14,509 nucleotides of DNA from Ruminococcaceae bacterium UBA7101 (lineage in GTDB: Bacteria; Bacillota; Clostridia; Oscillospirales; Acutalibacteraceae). Below, piece by piece: positions 7,021 through 14,509 of the stretch (within the stretch, counting starts at the first letter, position 1; each line of letters begins with the position of its first letter). The position numbers were made by a program, and so were the translations under genes. A model generated the notes under the pieces. It ran no database searches. It worked only from the letters and a program-made list of their open reading frames with translations, and was not told where the DNA came from. Location of the stretch: assembly GCA_002493325.1 (NCBI GenBank), contig DKYL01000069.1, positions 1,543-16,051 of the forward strand. The letters run 5' to 3'.

Positions 7021-8190
7021 ATGAAAAAATTAAACGGAACAGTCATAGTTACATACCGATGCAATGCACGCTGCAATATGTGCAACAGATACAAAAAGCC
7101 ATCAAAGCCTGAGGAGGAAATTTCACTTGAAACAATAAAAAAGCTCCCCCCTATGTATTTCACAAACATAACGGGCGGTGAACCGTTTATACGTGAGGAT
7201 TTAAAGGATTTAGTGCGCGAGCTTTATAAAAAAAGCGACAGAATTGTTATTTCCACAAACGGATTTTTTACGGACAGAATCATTGATTTGTGCAAGGAAT
7301 TTCCGAATATCGGAATCAGAATTTCTATCGAGGGTCTGGAGCAGACAAATAACGAAATCCGCGGACTTGAGGACGGCTTTAACCGCGGCTACACCACTTT
7401 GAAAAAGCTTGTTGAAATGGGTATGAAGGACGTTGGCTTCGGTATGACCGTTCAGGACGCCAACGCCAAGGATTTAGTTGAGCTTTACAAATTAAGCGAT
7501 AAAATGAATATGGAATTTGCCACTGCCTCACTGCACAATTCCTTCTATTTTGTTGAGGCAAAAAATATTATAAACGACAGACCTATGGTTGCAAAGGAAT
7601 TTGAAAAGCTGATAAACGAGCTTTTAAAATCAAATTCACCTAAAAAATGGTTCAGAGCTTATTTCAACCATGGATTAATCAATTACATATACGGTCAAAA
7701 GCGTCTGCTTCCCTGTGACATGGCTTTTGACACCTTTTTCATTGACCCATATGGTGATGTTATGCCTTGTAACGGCACCAAAGAAAAAGAGGTTATGGGA
7801 AATCTGAATGAGACCGACTGGGAAACGCTCTGGAACAGCGAGCAGGCTGATAAGGTAAGGAACAAGGTGCGTCACTGTGACAGACAGTGCTGGATGATTG
7901 GCTCCGTATCCCCTGCTATGCATAAATATATTCAGAAGCCTGCAATGTGGGTTATAAAACATAAATTTCTCAGATATTTCAAGGATGAGAAATACTCTAT
8001 GTATGAAAACAAAATATGCCGTGATTTAAGGGACGGCAAGGTCAGCAAAGAGGATTTGGATAAGCTTTCCACCTGCGATATGAATGCAGTAATAAGCGAT
8101 GGCTTATCTGAGCTTTCACGTGAACAGCTCAAAACAAAATCAGGTGAAGAAATTGTTGACAGCGACATTGCAAAGCAATTAAAGAGATAA
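7021..8190 (+). CDS. Radical SAM enzyme with SPASM-like C-terminal iron-sulfur region
   Basis: A 389-residue protein with the radical SAM motif C14-x3-C18-x2-C21, then TNITGGEPF (48-56, the GGEP S-adenosylmethionine loop). It should bind a [4Fe-4S] cluster and make a 5'-deoxyadenosyl radical. The C-terminal half has C232-x12-G245-x4-C250, matching the first half of a SPASM domain. C286-x3-C290 follows, with further cysteines at 333 and 352; this is not the full canonical SPASM pattern, so the auxiliary cluster content is uncertain. About 55 polar residues follow the last metal-like segment. AGGAG (7011-7015) overlaps the previous stop. Its place between a glycosyltransferase and an acyltransferase suggests modification of a sugar or lipid-linked intermediate, but substrate and reaction are unknown; no small peptide precursor was noticed beside it. 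Confidence 0.88.
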   Translation: MKKLNGTVIVTYRCNARCNMCNRYKKPSKPEEEISLETIKKLPPMYFTNITGGEPFIREDLKDLVRELYKKSDRIVISTNGFFTDRIIDLCKEFPNIGIRISIEGLEQTNNEIRGLEDGFNRGYTTLKKLVEMGMKDVGFGMTVQDANAKDLVELYKLSDKMNMEFATASLHNSFYFVEAKNIINDRPMVAKEFEKLINELLKSNSPKKWFRAYFNHGLINYIYGQKRLLPCDMAFDTFFIDPYGDVMPCNGTKEKEVMGNLNETDWETLWNSEQADKVRNKVRHCDRQCWMIGSVSPAMHKYIQKPAMWVIKHKFLRYFKDEKYSMYENKICRDLRDGKVSKEDLDKLSTCDMNAVISDGLSELSREQLKTKSGEEIVDSDIAKQLKR

Positions 8191-8229
8191 AAGCTCCCCA
8201 AAAATCCTTTTGAAAGGCAAACAGATACT

Positions 8230-8718
8230 ATGTCAAATCCGGCACTGAAAAGATATAAAATAATGCTGAAAATGTTTTTAACAAAATCAGTATTCAAAAA
8301 AAGCGATTATTTGCGAAAAACAAAATTATTTAAACAGTTCGGCGAAAAAAGCCTTTATTATTCACACACCATACCCTCTGAGCCTGAGCTGGTTTCAATC
8401 GGTAATAATGTTCACGTGTGTGCAAATGTAAGGTTTATCACGCACGATGTAATCAACTATATGCTTGTAAACTGCCCTGAATATAAGAATATCAAGGCAA
8501 GAAACTATGTCGGTGAAATCAAAATACTTGACAACTGTGTTATAGGTGCAGATGCTGCAATTATGTATGACACTACAATCGGACCAAATGCAATCATTGC
8601 TGCAGGTGCTGTTGTAACAAAGGATGTTCCCACAGGGGAAATATGGGGCGGCGTCCCTGCCAGAAAAATCGGCACAACCGATGAGCTGGCAAAAAGAAGA
8701 ATTGCCGCCGGCAAATAA
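8230..8718 (+). CDS. Left-handed beta-helix (hexapeptide repeat) acyltransferase
   Basis: A 162-residue protein whose C-terminal two thirds carry hexapeptide-repeat sequence: VSIGNNVHVCANVRFITHDV (55-74) with a likely catalytic histidine at 72, then IKILDNCVIGADAAIMYDTT (97-116) and IGPNAIIAAGAVVTKDVP (117-134). It ends with the typical GVPARKIG (141-148). Such enzymes usually move acetyl from acetyl-CoA to a sugar hydroxyl or amine, so O-acetylation of the repeat unit is the best guess. The first 45 residues are basic and not repetitive. A 39-base gap precedes it. The site AAAGG (8213-8217) is about 12 bases from ATG 8230, longer than usual; an internal ATG at 8263 would remove only part of the basic leader. 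Confidence 0.85.
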   Translation: MSNPALKRYKIMLKMFLTKSVFKKSDYLRKTKLFKQFGEKSLYYSHTIPSEPELVSIGNNVHVCANVRFITHDVINYMLVNCPEYKNIKARNYVGEIKILDNCVIGADAAIMYDTTIGPNAIIAAGAVVTKDVPTGEIWGGVPARKIGTTDELAKRRIAAGK

Positions 8719-8733
8719 CTTTTGAGGTTAAAT

Positions 8734-10047
8734 ATGAAACTCCGTTTATCAAAGCTGATTGAATTTCAGATTTACTACTTATTGATAATTGAATCTCTGA
8801 TAAGCATAGTAGGTATCCCCAGTATTACCAGATACCTGCTTGATGTTAATCTGATTTTAATGGCAGCACTTTCCATGCAGAAAATTCCCTTTCTTTTTAA
8901 ACACAGGGAGTACAATAGGCTGACAGGCTACATCATATTTTATATGGTTGCAGTCACTGCTGTAGCCTTTATAAGATTAGTTCCTACCGGTCAGATACTG
9001 TGGGGCATAAGAAACAACTTTTTCTTCATTTTCTTTTTCTTTATCTGCATCGACAATCTTAAATCAAAAGATGTTGACAGGATTATGAAAAATGTTGTAA
9101 GGCTGCAGATTTACAATGTTGTCTGCATATTGGTTGAGTTCATTTTTATGCATAAACGAAATGACCTTTTAAGCGGTATGTTCGGTACGGAATTCGGCGG
9201 AAATGCCTACTTAAATATCTACCTTACAGTTATATGTGCCTACTGCTTTGTAGGGTATATTCAGAAAAAAATAAATCAATATGTTCTGATTGCCGTTATT
9301 CTCAGCAGTATTGTTGTTGCAACCTTCAGCGAAATTAAATTTTTCTTCTTTGAGCTGGCTGCTATACTGATTATTCCTACTCTTTTCAGCAGCAAGGGCT
9401 CTGTTGTGAAAAGGCTTGCAGCAGTAGCATTCGGCATAGCCGGTCTTTACCTTGGCTTCAAGGTATTCTCCATCGTTCAAAGTGATTCAATGGAGCATAT
9501 GACTTCCCTTGAAAGCATTATAGAATATAACAGCCGTACAGTATACGGAAAAAATGATATAGCCATTTCACGACTGACAGCAATATCACAGGTTAACGAT
9601 TACTTTTTCCAGGACAATACGCTCAACAAGCTTATCGGCTATGGACTGGGAGCCTGCGAATCATCAAAAACATTCAAATGGTGCCACAGCAACTTTGCAA
9701 CAATGTATGAGGATACAGGCTATCGTAACCGTTCAACGGCTATGATTTATCTTGAAACAGGCTACATCGGTCTGATTCTCTTTGTGGGAATTTTTGTGTT
9801 CATAATGGCTATCGCACTTAAAAGTAAAAGGAAAAAGGAATTCAGCAGTTATGCAACCTTTACACTTATGATGTCAGTTATTTCACTGTTTAATTTTGTT
9901 TATAACAGTTCACTGCGAATTGAAATTGCTTACCTTATTTTCTTTTCACTGGCGACATTGTTTATTAAAATACGGGAACAAAAAACAACCGAAGCTAAAA
10001 TAAAGGCTGAGGTTAAAATTCCCAAAACGAAGAAGGCAGCAGTATGA
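8734..10047 (+). CDS. O-antigen/capsule polymerase-like integral membrane protein (Wzy-like)
   Basis: About 437 residues with roughly ten to twelve hydrophobic segments spread from about residue 10 to 245 and again from about 340 to 415. They are separated by one large hydrophilic loop near 247-340. That layout, together with the locus, fits a Wzy polymerase that joins flipped repeat units on the outer face of the membrane; Wzy sequences are too variable for a motif-level proof. I chose ATG 8734, six bases after TGAGG (8723-8727); an in-frame TTG at 8722 overlaps that site and is unlikely. The C-terminus is strongly basic and cytosolic (IKAEVKIPKTKKAAV at the end). The stop overlaps the next start in an ATGA arrangement. 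A ligase or other membrane protein is a less likely alternative. Confidence 0.78.
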   Translation: MKLRLSKLIEFQIYYLLIIESLISIVGIPSITRYLLDVNLILMAALSMQKIPFLFKHREYNRLTGYIIFYMVAVTAVAFIRLVPTGQILWGIRNNFFFIFFFFICIDNLKSKDVDRIMKNVVRLQIYNVVCILVEFIFMHKRNDLLSGMFGTEFGGNAYLNIYLTVICAYCFVGYIQKKINQYVLIAVILSSIVVATFSEIKFFFFELAAILIIPTLFSSKGSVVKRLAAVAFGIAGLYLGFKVFSIVQSDSMEHMTSLESIIEYNSRTVYGKNDIAISRLTAISQVNDYFFQDNTLNKLIGYGLGACESSKTFKWCHSNFATMYEDTGYRNRSTAMIYLETGYIGLILFVGIFVFIMAIALKSKRKKEFSSYATFTLMMSVISLFNFVYNSSLRIEIAYLIFFSLATLFIKIREQKTTEAKIKAEVKIPKTKKAAV

Positions 10048-11231
10048 AAAAAGTAATTTTCCTTTATTCAAAGGATGCAATGAGTATTGAAAACCTCCCT
10101 CTTTACGGCAATCCATACTGGAAAACGCCAAACCTTGACGAGATGGCTGAAAAAGGCACGGTATTCTATAATCACCACACCTCAGCAGCGTCAACCTCTA
10201 TGGTATTCAGCAGTATGCTCACAGGCGAATATTGCCATAGCTTTGAAAAAAGAAAACGCTATACAAGCGTTGAACCGAATGAGAAGGAAAGTATTTTTTC
10301 AATTCTTCAAAAGGAGGGCTATGATTGCCACATCATATGGTCCCCTGACTATATGAGAGGTGCCTACCCTTATGTCAGAGAATTCGGCGATGAAAGCAAA
10401 ACCAAAATACATATTGTCGAAATGCAGCAACAGTCAGGTGTTCACCGCCCGAAAAATGTGACGCTGAAAAGAAATGATGACCTGCTGAAATTAACAGTAA
10501 ACAAAATATATGCGGAGCTGAATTCAATTCAGGACAGCGATAAATTATTTATATGGCTGCACCTCCCCCACGTTATCAGAGGACGCTGCAGCTACGGTGA
10601 CGATATTGATGTTGTTGACGATATTTTAGGCTTCATCCGTAAAAAATACGGTGATGAAAACATTTACATCACCGCTGATCACGGTCATATGAATATGCAT
10701 AAAAACATACCCGGATACGGCTTTCACGTTTATGAGCCTACCTGCCGTGTGCCGCTGATTGCACCAAGAATAAATGGCATTGAAAGCGTTGACTATATCA
10801 CATCACACGTGGATTTAATCAAACTTCTGCTTAATAATGAGATTGTAAAAAAAGATTATATTTTTGTGGACTCACAATACTATGCGCAGCCTGACAGAAA
10901 GTTAGCGGTTATCAGCGACAGATATAAATATATTTATAATAAGCGCACGGATACCGAGGAATTTTATGACCTTGAATGGGACCCGCAGGAACGTTTTAAC
11001 CTGCTTGAAAAGGAACGCTTTGACAAGGACAAAAAGGTTCTTCGCAGAATAACGGAGCTTTACTTTTATCCGTATTGGGATACGGTTGAAGAAAATGCTG
11101 CAAAGCTTAGAGCAAAAAAGGATGAAATATGGAAAGTCGGCACCTTCCGTGAGGAGCTTGAGTTCAGACTGAGAAATGACTATACAAAGCTCAGAATGTG
11201 GCTGAAATCCATAAAACAAATGAAAGAGTAA
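10044..11231 (+). CDS. Alkaline-phosphatase-superfamily (sulfatase-fold) enzyme with threonine nucleophile position
   Basis: A 395-residue soluble protein without signal peptide or membrane helix. The sulfatase-fold order is clear: a metal-side Asp11 after a hydrophobic strand, TPNLDEMAEKGTVF (28-41), SMLTGEY (57-63), ITADHGH (209-215, Asp212/His213), H228 ahead of PTCRVPLIAP (232-241), and the C-terminal EEFYDLEWDPQERFNLL (305-321). Aligning on the TG at 60-61 puts Thr51 at the catalytic position, with Met and Phe where sulfatases have the Pro and Arg of CxPxR. Formylglycine sulfatase activity is therefore unlikely; the residue resembles phosphoglycerol or phosphoethanolamine transferases and phosphodiesterases. 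The start overlaps the Wzy stop by four bases, with AGAAGG at 10031-10036. I infer a cytosolic phospho-substituent transferase or hydrolase acting on the glycan or its precursor. Confidence 0.82.
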   Translation: MKKVIFLYSKDAMSIENLPLYGNPYWKTPNLDEMAEKGTVFYNHHTSAASTSMVFSSMLTGEYCHSFEKRKRYTSVEPNEKESIFSILQKEGYDCHIIWSPDYMRGAYPYVREFGDESKTKIHIVEMQQQSGVHRPKNVTLKRNDDLLKLTVNKIYAELNSIQDSDKLFIWLHLPHVIRGRCSYGDDIDVVDDILGFIRKKYGDENIYITADHGHMNMHKNIPGYGFHVYEPTCRVPLIAPRINGIESVDYITSHVDLIKLLLNNEIVKKDYIFVDSQYYAQPDRKLAVISDRYKYIYNKRTDTEEFYDLEWDPQERFNLLEKERFDKDKKVLRRITELYFYPYWDTVEENAAKLRAKKDEIWKVGTFREELEFRLRNDYTKLRMWLKSIKQMKE

Positions 11232-11243
11232 GCAGGTGTAAAT

Positions 11244-12053
11244 ATGATACCGAAAAAAATTCATTACTGCTGGTTCGGCGGAAATCCAATACCGGAAAAA
11301 GACCAAAAATGTATTGAAAGCTGGAAAAAATTCTGCCCCGATTATGAAATAATCAGGTGGGATGAAAGCAACTACGATATATCCAAAAATCAATATATGC
11401 AGGATGCATATAATGAAAAAAAATGGGGCTTTGTACCTGACTTTGCAAGGCTTGATATTATATACACCCACGGCGGTATATACCTTGATACAGATGTTGA
11501 GTTAATAAAAAGCTTTGACAGTATCCTGGACAACAAAGCATTTATGGGCTTTGAAGGCGGATCATTTATTAATCCGGGATCAGGATTCGGTGCAGAGCAG
11601 GGTCATAACGGTATTAAAATCCTCCGTGATATGTATGATAATGTGAGCTTTTACAAAAAAGACGGCTCATTAAACCTTTCACCTTCTCCTTTTATGGCAA
11701 CAGAGCTTCTGAAAAAGCACGGAGCTGTTATTAACGATAAAATGCAGAAGGTTTTGGACATTACAATTTATCCTACTGAATATTTTGCACCAATGAATTA
11801 TGCAACAGGACTTCTTAACTGCACCGAAAACACGTTAAGCATTCACTGGTACAATATGTCATGGTCAGATGAAAACTACAAAAAATGGCATAAAAAGGAA
11901 CAGCTTATTGCGAGAAAGCTTGGCAAAAAAAATGCAAAAAGAATTATAAGAATCATTTGCATACCCGACAGGGTTTACACTAAATTCAAAAATCTCGGCT
12001 TTAAAGAGGCAAGCAGATTTTATATCAATAAATTTAAAGGAGCAATACATTGA
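11244..12053 (+). CDS. GT32-type glycosyltransferase (DxD, capsular polysaccharide synthesis family)
   Basis: A 269-residue protein that opens with MIPKKIHYCWFGGNPIPEK, the hallmark start of Gly_transf_sug/GT32 enzymes. It contains FVPDFARLDIIYTHGGIYLD (63-82) running into the metal-binding DTD at 82-84, so it is a GT-A, metal-dependent retaining-type transferase. Relatives often transfer mannose, galactose or similar sugars in capsule loci; the sugar here is not known. The C-terminus after about 225 is lysine- and arginine-rich, which could help membrane association. AGGTG (11235-11239) precedes the ATG by four bases. The end overlaps the pyruvyltransferase start by four bases. Confidence 0.92.
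   Translation: MIPKKIHYCWFGGNPIPEKDQKCIESWKKFCPDYEIIRWDESNYDISKNQYMQDAYNEKKWGFVPDFARLDIIYTHGGIYLDTDVELIKSFDSILDNKAFMGFEGGSFINPGSGFGAEQGHNGIKILRDMYDNVSFYKKDGSLNLSPSPFMATELLKKHGAVINDKMQKVLDITIYPTEYFAPMNYATGLLNCTENTLSIHWYNMSWSDENYKKWHKKEQLIARKLGKKNAKRIIRIICIPDRVYTKFKNLGFKEASRFYINKFKGAIH
12036..12042 (+). promoter_or_regulatory. Ribosome binding site supporting a TTG start
   Basis: AAAGGAG ends seven bases before TTG 12050, inside the last codons of the GT32 gene. No ATG or GTG lies in frame at this spacing, so the site supports the TTG as the true start of the pyruvyltransferase. Confidence 0.75.
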
Positions 12054-13168
12054 AAATCGGCGTTACCACCTGGTTTCGTGATATGAATTACGGAACAATT
12101 CTGCAGGCACTGGCATTGCAGACATATCTGAAAAAGCTTGGGCATGAGCCTTCACTTATCAATTATTTGCCTCCCAGAAATTTCCCAAAAGACAAACGAC
12201 GCACCTTTATGCAAAAGGTACAAAACAAGCTTGACTTTATATGCACAAACAAATATAAATCCGAACACTCTGACATATTCGATAAAAAAAGGCAAAGCTT
12301 TTTTGAAACAATCGACAGCTTATGCGATGTTACGGCTCCGGTTATAAACGATGCTGATTTTGCAGAAATCGGAGGCAGCTTTGATGCATTCATATGCGGC
12401 AGCGACCAGATTTGGAATCCAAACTGGATGGACAAACATTTCTTTCTTGACTATATTGACGGAAGCCAAAAAAGAAAAATATCATATGCACCCAGTATTG
12501 GTTTAGGAAGGCTGCCTGAGCAAAAAATAAAGGATTATGCTGATTTGTTAAAGGATTTTACGGCTGTTTCTCTTCGAGAGGAGGATGCTGTTCATCAGCT
12601 AAGCACTGCACTGAACAAGCCTGTTAAAAATGTGTGCGATCCTGTTTTCCTTTTAAACAAAACAGAATGGCTTGCGCTTAGCGGAAATAAAAGGAAAATA
12701 AATGAGCCTTATCTTTTTTATTATTTTCTGACATACAACACACGCCATTGGCTTGCAGTAAAAAAATTTGCTGAAAAGCACAATTTAAAAATTGTAGGTC
12801 TGCCTGTTGTGGGACGTGAATTCTATGTGTTCAATACAAACGAATATATAAATTCTGCTCCCCTTGATTTTATTAATTATATTCATAACGCTGAATATGT
12901 GGTTACAGATTCCTTTCATGCAACCTCATTTTCAATTCTGCTTGAAACACAGTTTTTTGTTTTTGAGCAGTTTTCGGATAAATCCTATCTGAACACAAAT
13001 TCAAGGATTGTTAACATATTAAATAAGTTTGCTGTTTCCGACCGATTAATTAAACACAACAGCACTGCCATTCCTGAATTGGATGACATAAATTTTGTAT
13101 CTGCCCGCAAAAATGCCGAAAAATTTATTAACGCATCAAAAGCGTATTTATCGGACAGTCTGAAATAA
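12050..13168 (+). CDS. Polysaccharide pyruvyltransferase family protein
   Basis: A 372-residue protein matching the polysaccharide pyruvyltransferase family, which moves pyruvate from phosphoenolpyruvate to sugar hydroxyls as an acidic ketal (CsaB- and ExoV-like). Family features are the opening IGVTTWFRDMNYGTILQALA (3-22), CGSDQIWNPNW (116-126), KISYAPSIG (143-151), CDPVFLL (196-202) and VTDSFHATSFSILL (285-298, with His290 in the conserved position). Full length for the family. The start is TTG, overlapping the GT32 stop as TTGA, so it is probably translated by coupling. In this locus it would add negative charge to the repeat unit. Some family members do other chemistry, so substrate and product are inferred. 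Confidence 0.88.
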   Translation: MKIGVTTWFRDMNYGTILQALALQTYLKKLGHEPSLINYLPPRNFPKDKRRTFMQKVQNKLDFICTNKYKSEHSDIFDKKRQSFFETIDSLCDVTAPVINDADFAEIGGSFDAFICGSDQIWNPNWMDKHFFLDYIDGSQKRKISYAPSIGLGRLPEQKIKDYADLLKDFTAVSLREEDAVHQLSTALNKPVKNVCDPVFLLNKTEWLALSGNKRKINEPYLFYYFLTYNTRHWLAVKKFAEKHNLKIVGLPVVGREFYVFNTNEYINSAPLDFINYIHNAEYVVTDSFHATSFSILLETQFFVFEQFSDKSYLNTNSRIVNILNKFAVSDRLIKHNSTAIPELDDINFVSARKNAEKFINASKAYLSDSLK

Positions 13169-13169
13169 C

Positions 13170-13176
13170 AAGGAAG
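13170..13176 (+). promoter_or_regulatory. Ribosome binding site supporting a GTG start
   Basis: AAGGAAG ends eight bases before GTG 13185, directly after the pyruvyltransferase stop. It supports GTG 13185 rather than the in-frame ATG at 13227, which would trim 14 residues before the first membrane helix. Confidence 0.65.
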
Positions 13177-13184
13177 TTTAAAGC

Positions 13185-14509
13185 GTGAACAATAAATTCA
13201 AGTATTTATTCAAAAATATCGGCTTAATGACTTTGAGCAATTTCTGCTCAAAGCTGTTAAGCTTTTTCCTTGTTCCTTTATATACAAGCATTTTAACAAC
13301 TGAGGAATATGGTGCTTTTGATTTTATTCACACTACCGTATTTTTACTTGTTCCTGTTTTTACCGTCGATATTGTTGACGCTGTTATACGCTTTTCGCTT
13401 GACAAAAAAAATGACAGACAGGGTATTTTCACCGTCGGTGTAAAAATGCTTTTACTCAGCCTGATTTCGGTTGCGGCATTTATGGGAATAAACTATGCCT
13501 TCAATTTAATTCCTGTTATAAACACTTATATCTGGTGCTTTGCTGCATATTATATTGCTTATGCATTTAATCAGCTTATGTTCTATTTTGTCCGTGGAAT
13601 TGACAAGGTTAATGAGCTTGCCGTTGCTTCACTGATTAATACGATTATTACACTGGTGCTTAATATTTTATTTTTAATAGTTTTCAAGCTTGGCTTTATT
13701 GGTTATTTTGCTGCTTATATAACTGCACTTATGATTTCAGCTTTTTATGTGGTTTTCAGAACAAAGGCTTGGAAATATATTTCATTTAAGAAAAATCACA
13801 AAACACTTCAGAAAGAGATGATAAGATACAGCAGCCCGCTTATACTTAATACGATAAGCTGGTGGATTAACAGTGCTTCTGACAGATATGTGGTGTCATG
13901 GATATGCGGTTTATCAGCAAATGGTATTCTGTCGGTAGCAAACAAAATACCATCCATACTGAATATTTTTCAGGCAATATTTAATCAGGCATGGCAGCTT
14001 TCCACAGTCAAATCATATGACCCTGATGATAAGGACGGCTTTTTCACCAACACATACAATATGTACAACTTTGCTTTAACCGAGGTTTGTTCAGTGCTTA
14101 TTGTTCTTGATATTTTTCTGTCAAAAATCCTATATGCAAAGGATTTCTTTGAAGCCTGGCGTTATGTGCCGTTTTATCTGGTAGCTATTCTGTTTGCATC
14201 ACTTTCGGGATTTTTTACAGGCATATTCAAAGCAGTTAAGGACGGAAAAACAGAAAGCCTTACAACAACTGTGGGTGCAGTCTGCAACATAATTATAAAT
14301 TTAATTTTAGTTTTAAAATTCGGTCCTATCGGTGCAGCGATTGCAACTGCCATATCATACATTATTGTATGGGCTTTGAAAATTTATAAAGTAAAAAAAT
14401 ATATTAATTTGAAAATTAACTTAAAAAGAGATATTTTATCCTATTTATTACTTACTGTACAAATTATAATTCTTTTAACGGTAAAAGAATCATTCATTCT
14501 TTATCCTGT
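13185..14509 (+). CDS. Wzx-type lipid-linked oligosaccharide flippase (partial, runs off the window)
   Basis: An open frame from GTG 13185 to the window edge gives 441 codons with no stop. It opens with a short basic segment followed by MTLSNFCSKLLSFFLVPLYT (15-34) and LTTEEYGAFDF (37-47), the characteristic N-terminus of polysaccharide flippases of the MATE-like/MOP superfamily. About eleven or twelve hydrophobic helices follow. Further family-like stretches are YSSPLILNTISWWINSASDR (at about 219-238) and FGPIGAAIATAISY close to the end. Family members are usually 400-500 residues, so little is missing. It should move the undecaprenyl-linked repeat unit across the membrane for Wzy. It completes the Wzx/Wzy set together with the upstream polymerase. 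The last 110 bases are notably AT-rich, encoding Lys/Ile/Leu-rich sequence. Confidence 0.9.
   Translation, partial: MNNKFKYLFKNIGLMTLSNFCSKLLSFFLVPLYTSILTTEEYGAFDFIHTTVFLLVPVFTVDIVDAVIRFSLDKKNDRQGIFTVGVKMLLLSLISVAAFMGINYAFNLIPVINTYIWCFAAYYIAYAFNQLMFYFVRGIDKVNELAVASLINTIITLVLNILFLIVFKLGFIGYFAAYITALMISAFYVVFRTKAWKYISFKKNHKTLQKEMIRYSSPLILNTISWWINSASDRYVVSWICGLSANGILSVANKIPSILNIFQAIFNQAWQLSTVKSYDPDDKDGFFTNTYNMYNFALTEVCSVLIVLDIFLSKILYAKDFFEAWRYVPFYLVAILFASLSGFFTGIFKAVKDGKTESLTTTVGAVCNIIINLILVLKFGPIGAAIATAISYIIVWALKIYKVKKYINLKINLKRDILSYLLLTVQIIILLTVKESFILYP

Noticed and set aside
7021..8190. RiPP maturase with a nearby precursor peptide
   Set aside because: Flanking gaps are 8 and 39 bases, with no room for a small precursor gene, and the neighbours are glycan genes.
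8203..8217. Hairpin from CCTTT and AAAGG before the acyltransferase, as terminator or translational switch
   Set aside because: The loop would be only two bases with the full stem, and no T-run follows. The pairing is too weak to claim, though it touches the binding site.
10044..11231. Sulfatase that desulfates a glycan
   Set aside because: The CxPxR or SxPxR formylglycine signature is absent and Thr51 occupies the catalytic position, so only the fold, not the sulfatase activity, is supported.
10902..11471. 189-residue open frame on the minus strand across the phosphatase-fold and GT32 genes
   Set aside because: It is antisense to two well-supported genes with conserved motifs, has no recognisable domain, and its composition is explained as a shadow of the coding frames opposite.

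Overview
The window looks like a low-GC Firmicute, probably a clostridial anaerobe. Genes are tightly packed on one strand, most starts have strong GGAG/AGGTG-type ribosome binding sites, and the main operon has the Wzz/tyrosine-kinase/phosphoglycosyltransferase opening of Gram-positive capsule or exopolysaccharide loci. All supported genes are on the + strand. No tRNA, rRNA, CRISPR array or insertion sequence was recognised, and no gene-free stretch exceeds 300 bases.

Region 1 (about 61-1715) is strikingly AT-rich (9 G+C in 61-120 and 13 G+C in 1021-1080, counted by hand). It holds a ComF-type zinc-ribbon phosphoribosyltransferase overlapping by 17 bases the start of a KAP-like P-loop NTPase. 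The NTPase does not end normally. Near 1700-1725 it runs in frame into a Wzz-type chain-length regulator, and base composition changes abruptly (34 G+C in 1801-1860). The 544-residue product is either a real recombination fusion or an assembly chimera; the sequence alone cannot decide.

Region 2 (about 1715-14509) is a Wzx/Wzy-type surface polysaccharide operon with gaps of 0-39 bases or short overlaps. In order it holds: Wzz module; BY-kinase with an 11-tyrosine tail; polyprenyl-phosphate sugar-1-phosphate transferase; DUF1972-like GT4; a second GT4 with a cysteine cluster; radical SAM/SPASM-like enzyme; hexapeptide-repeat acyltransferase; Wzy-like polymerase; alkaline-phosphatase-superfamily enzyme with a threonine in the nucleophile position; GT32 DxD transferase; polysaccharide pyruvyltransferase (TTG start); and a Wzx flippase cut by the window end.

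Together these suggest a lipid-linked repeat unit of at least about four sugars. It would be started by the phosphoglycosyltransferase, extended by three glycosyltransferases, decorated with acyl, pyruvate and perhaps a phospho-substituent, flipped by Wzx, polymerised by Wzy, and length-controlled by Wzz and the kinase. The least explained parts are the NTPase-Wzz junction, the radical SAM enzyme and the phosphatase-fold enzyme. No LytR-CpsA-Psr gene, CpsB-type phosphatase or sugar-nucleotide synthesis gene is in the window.
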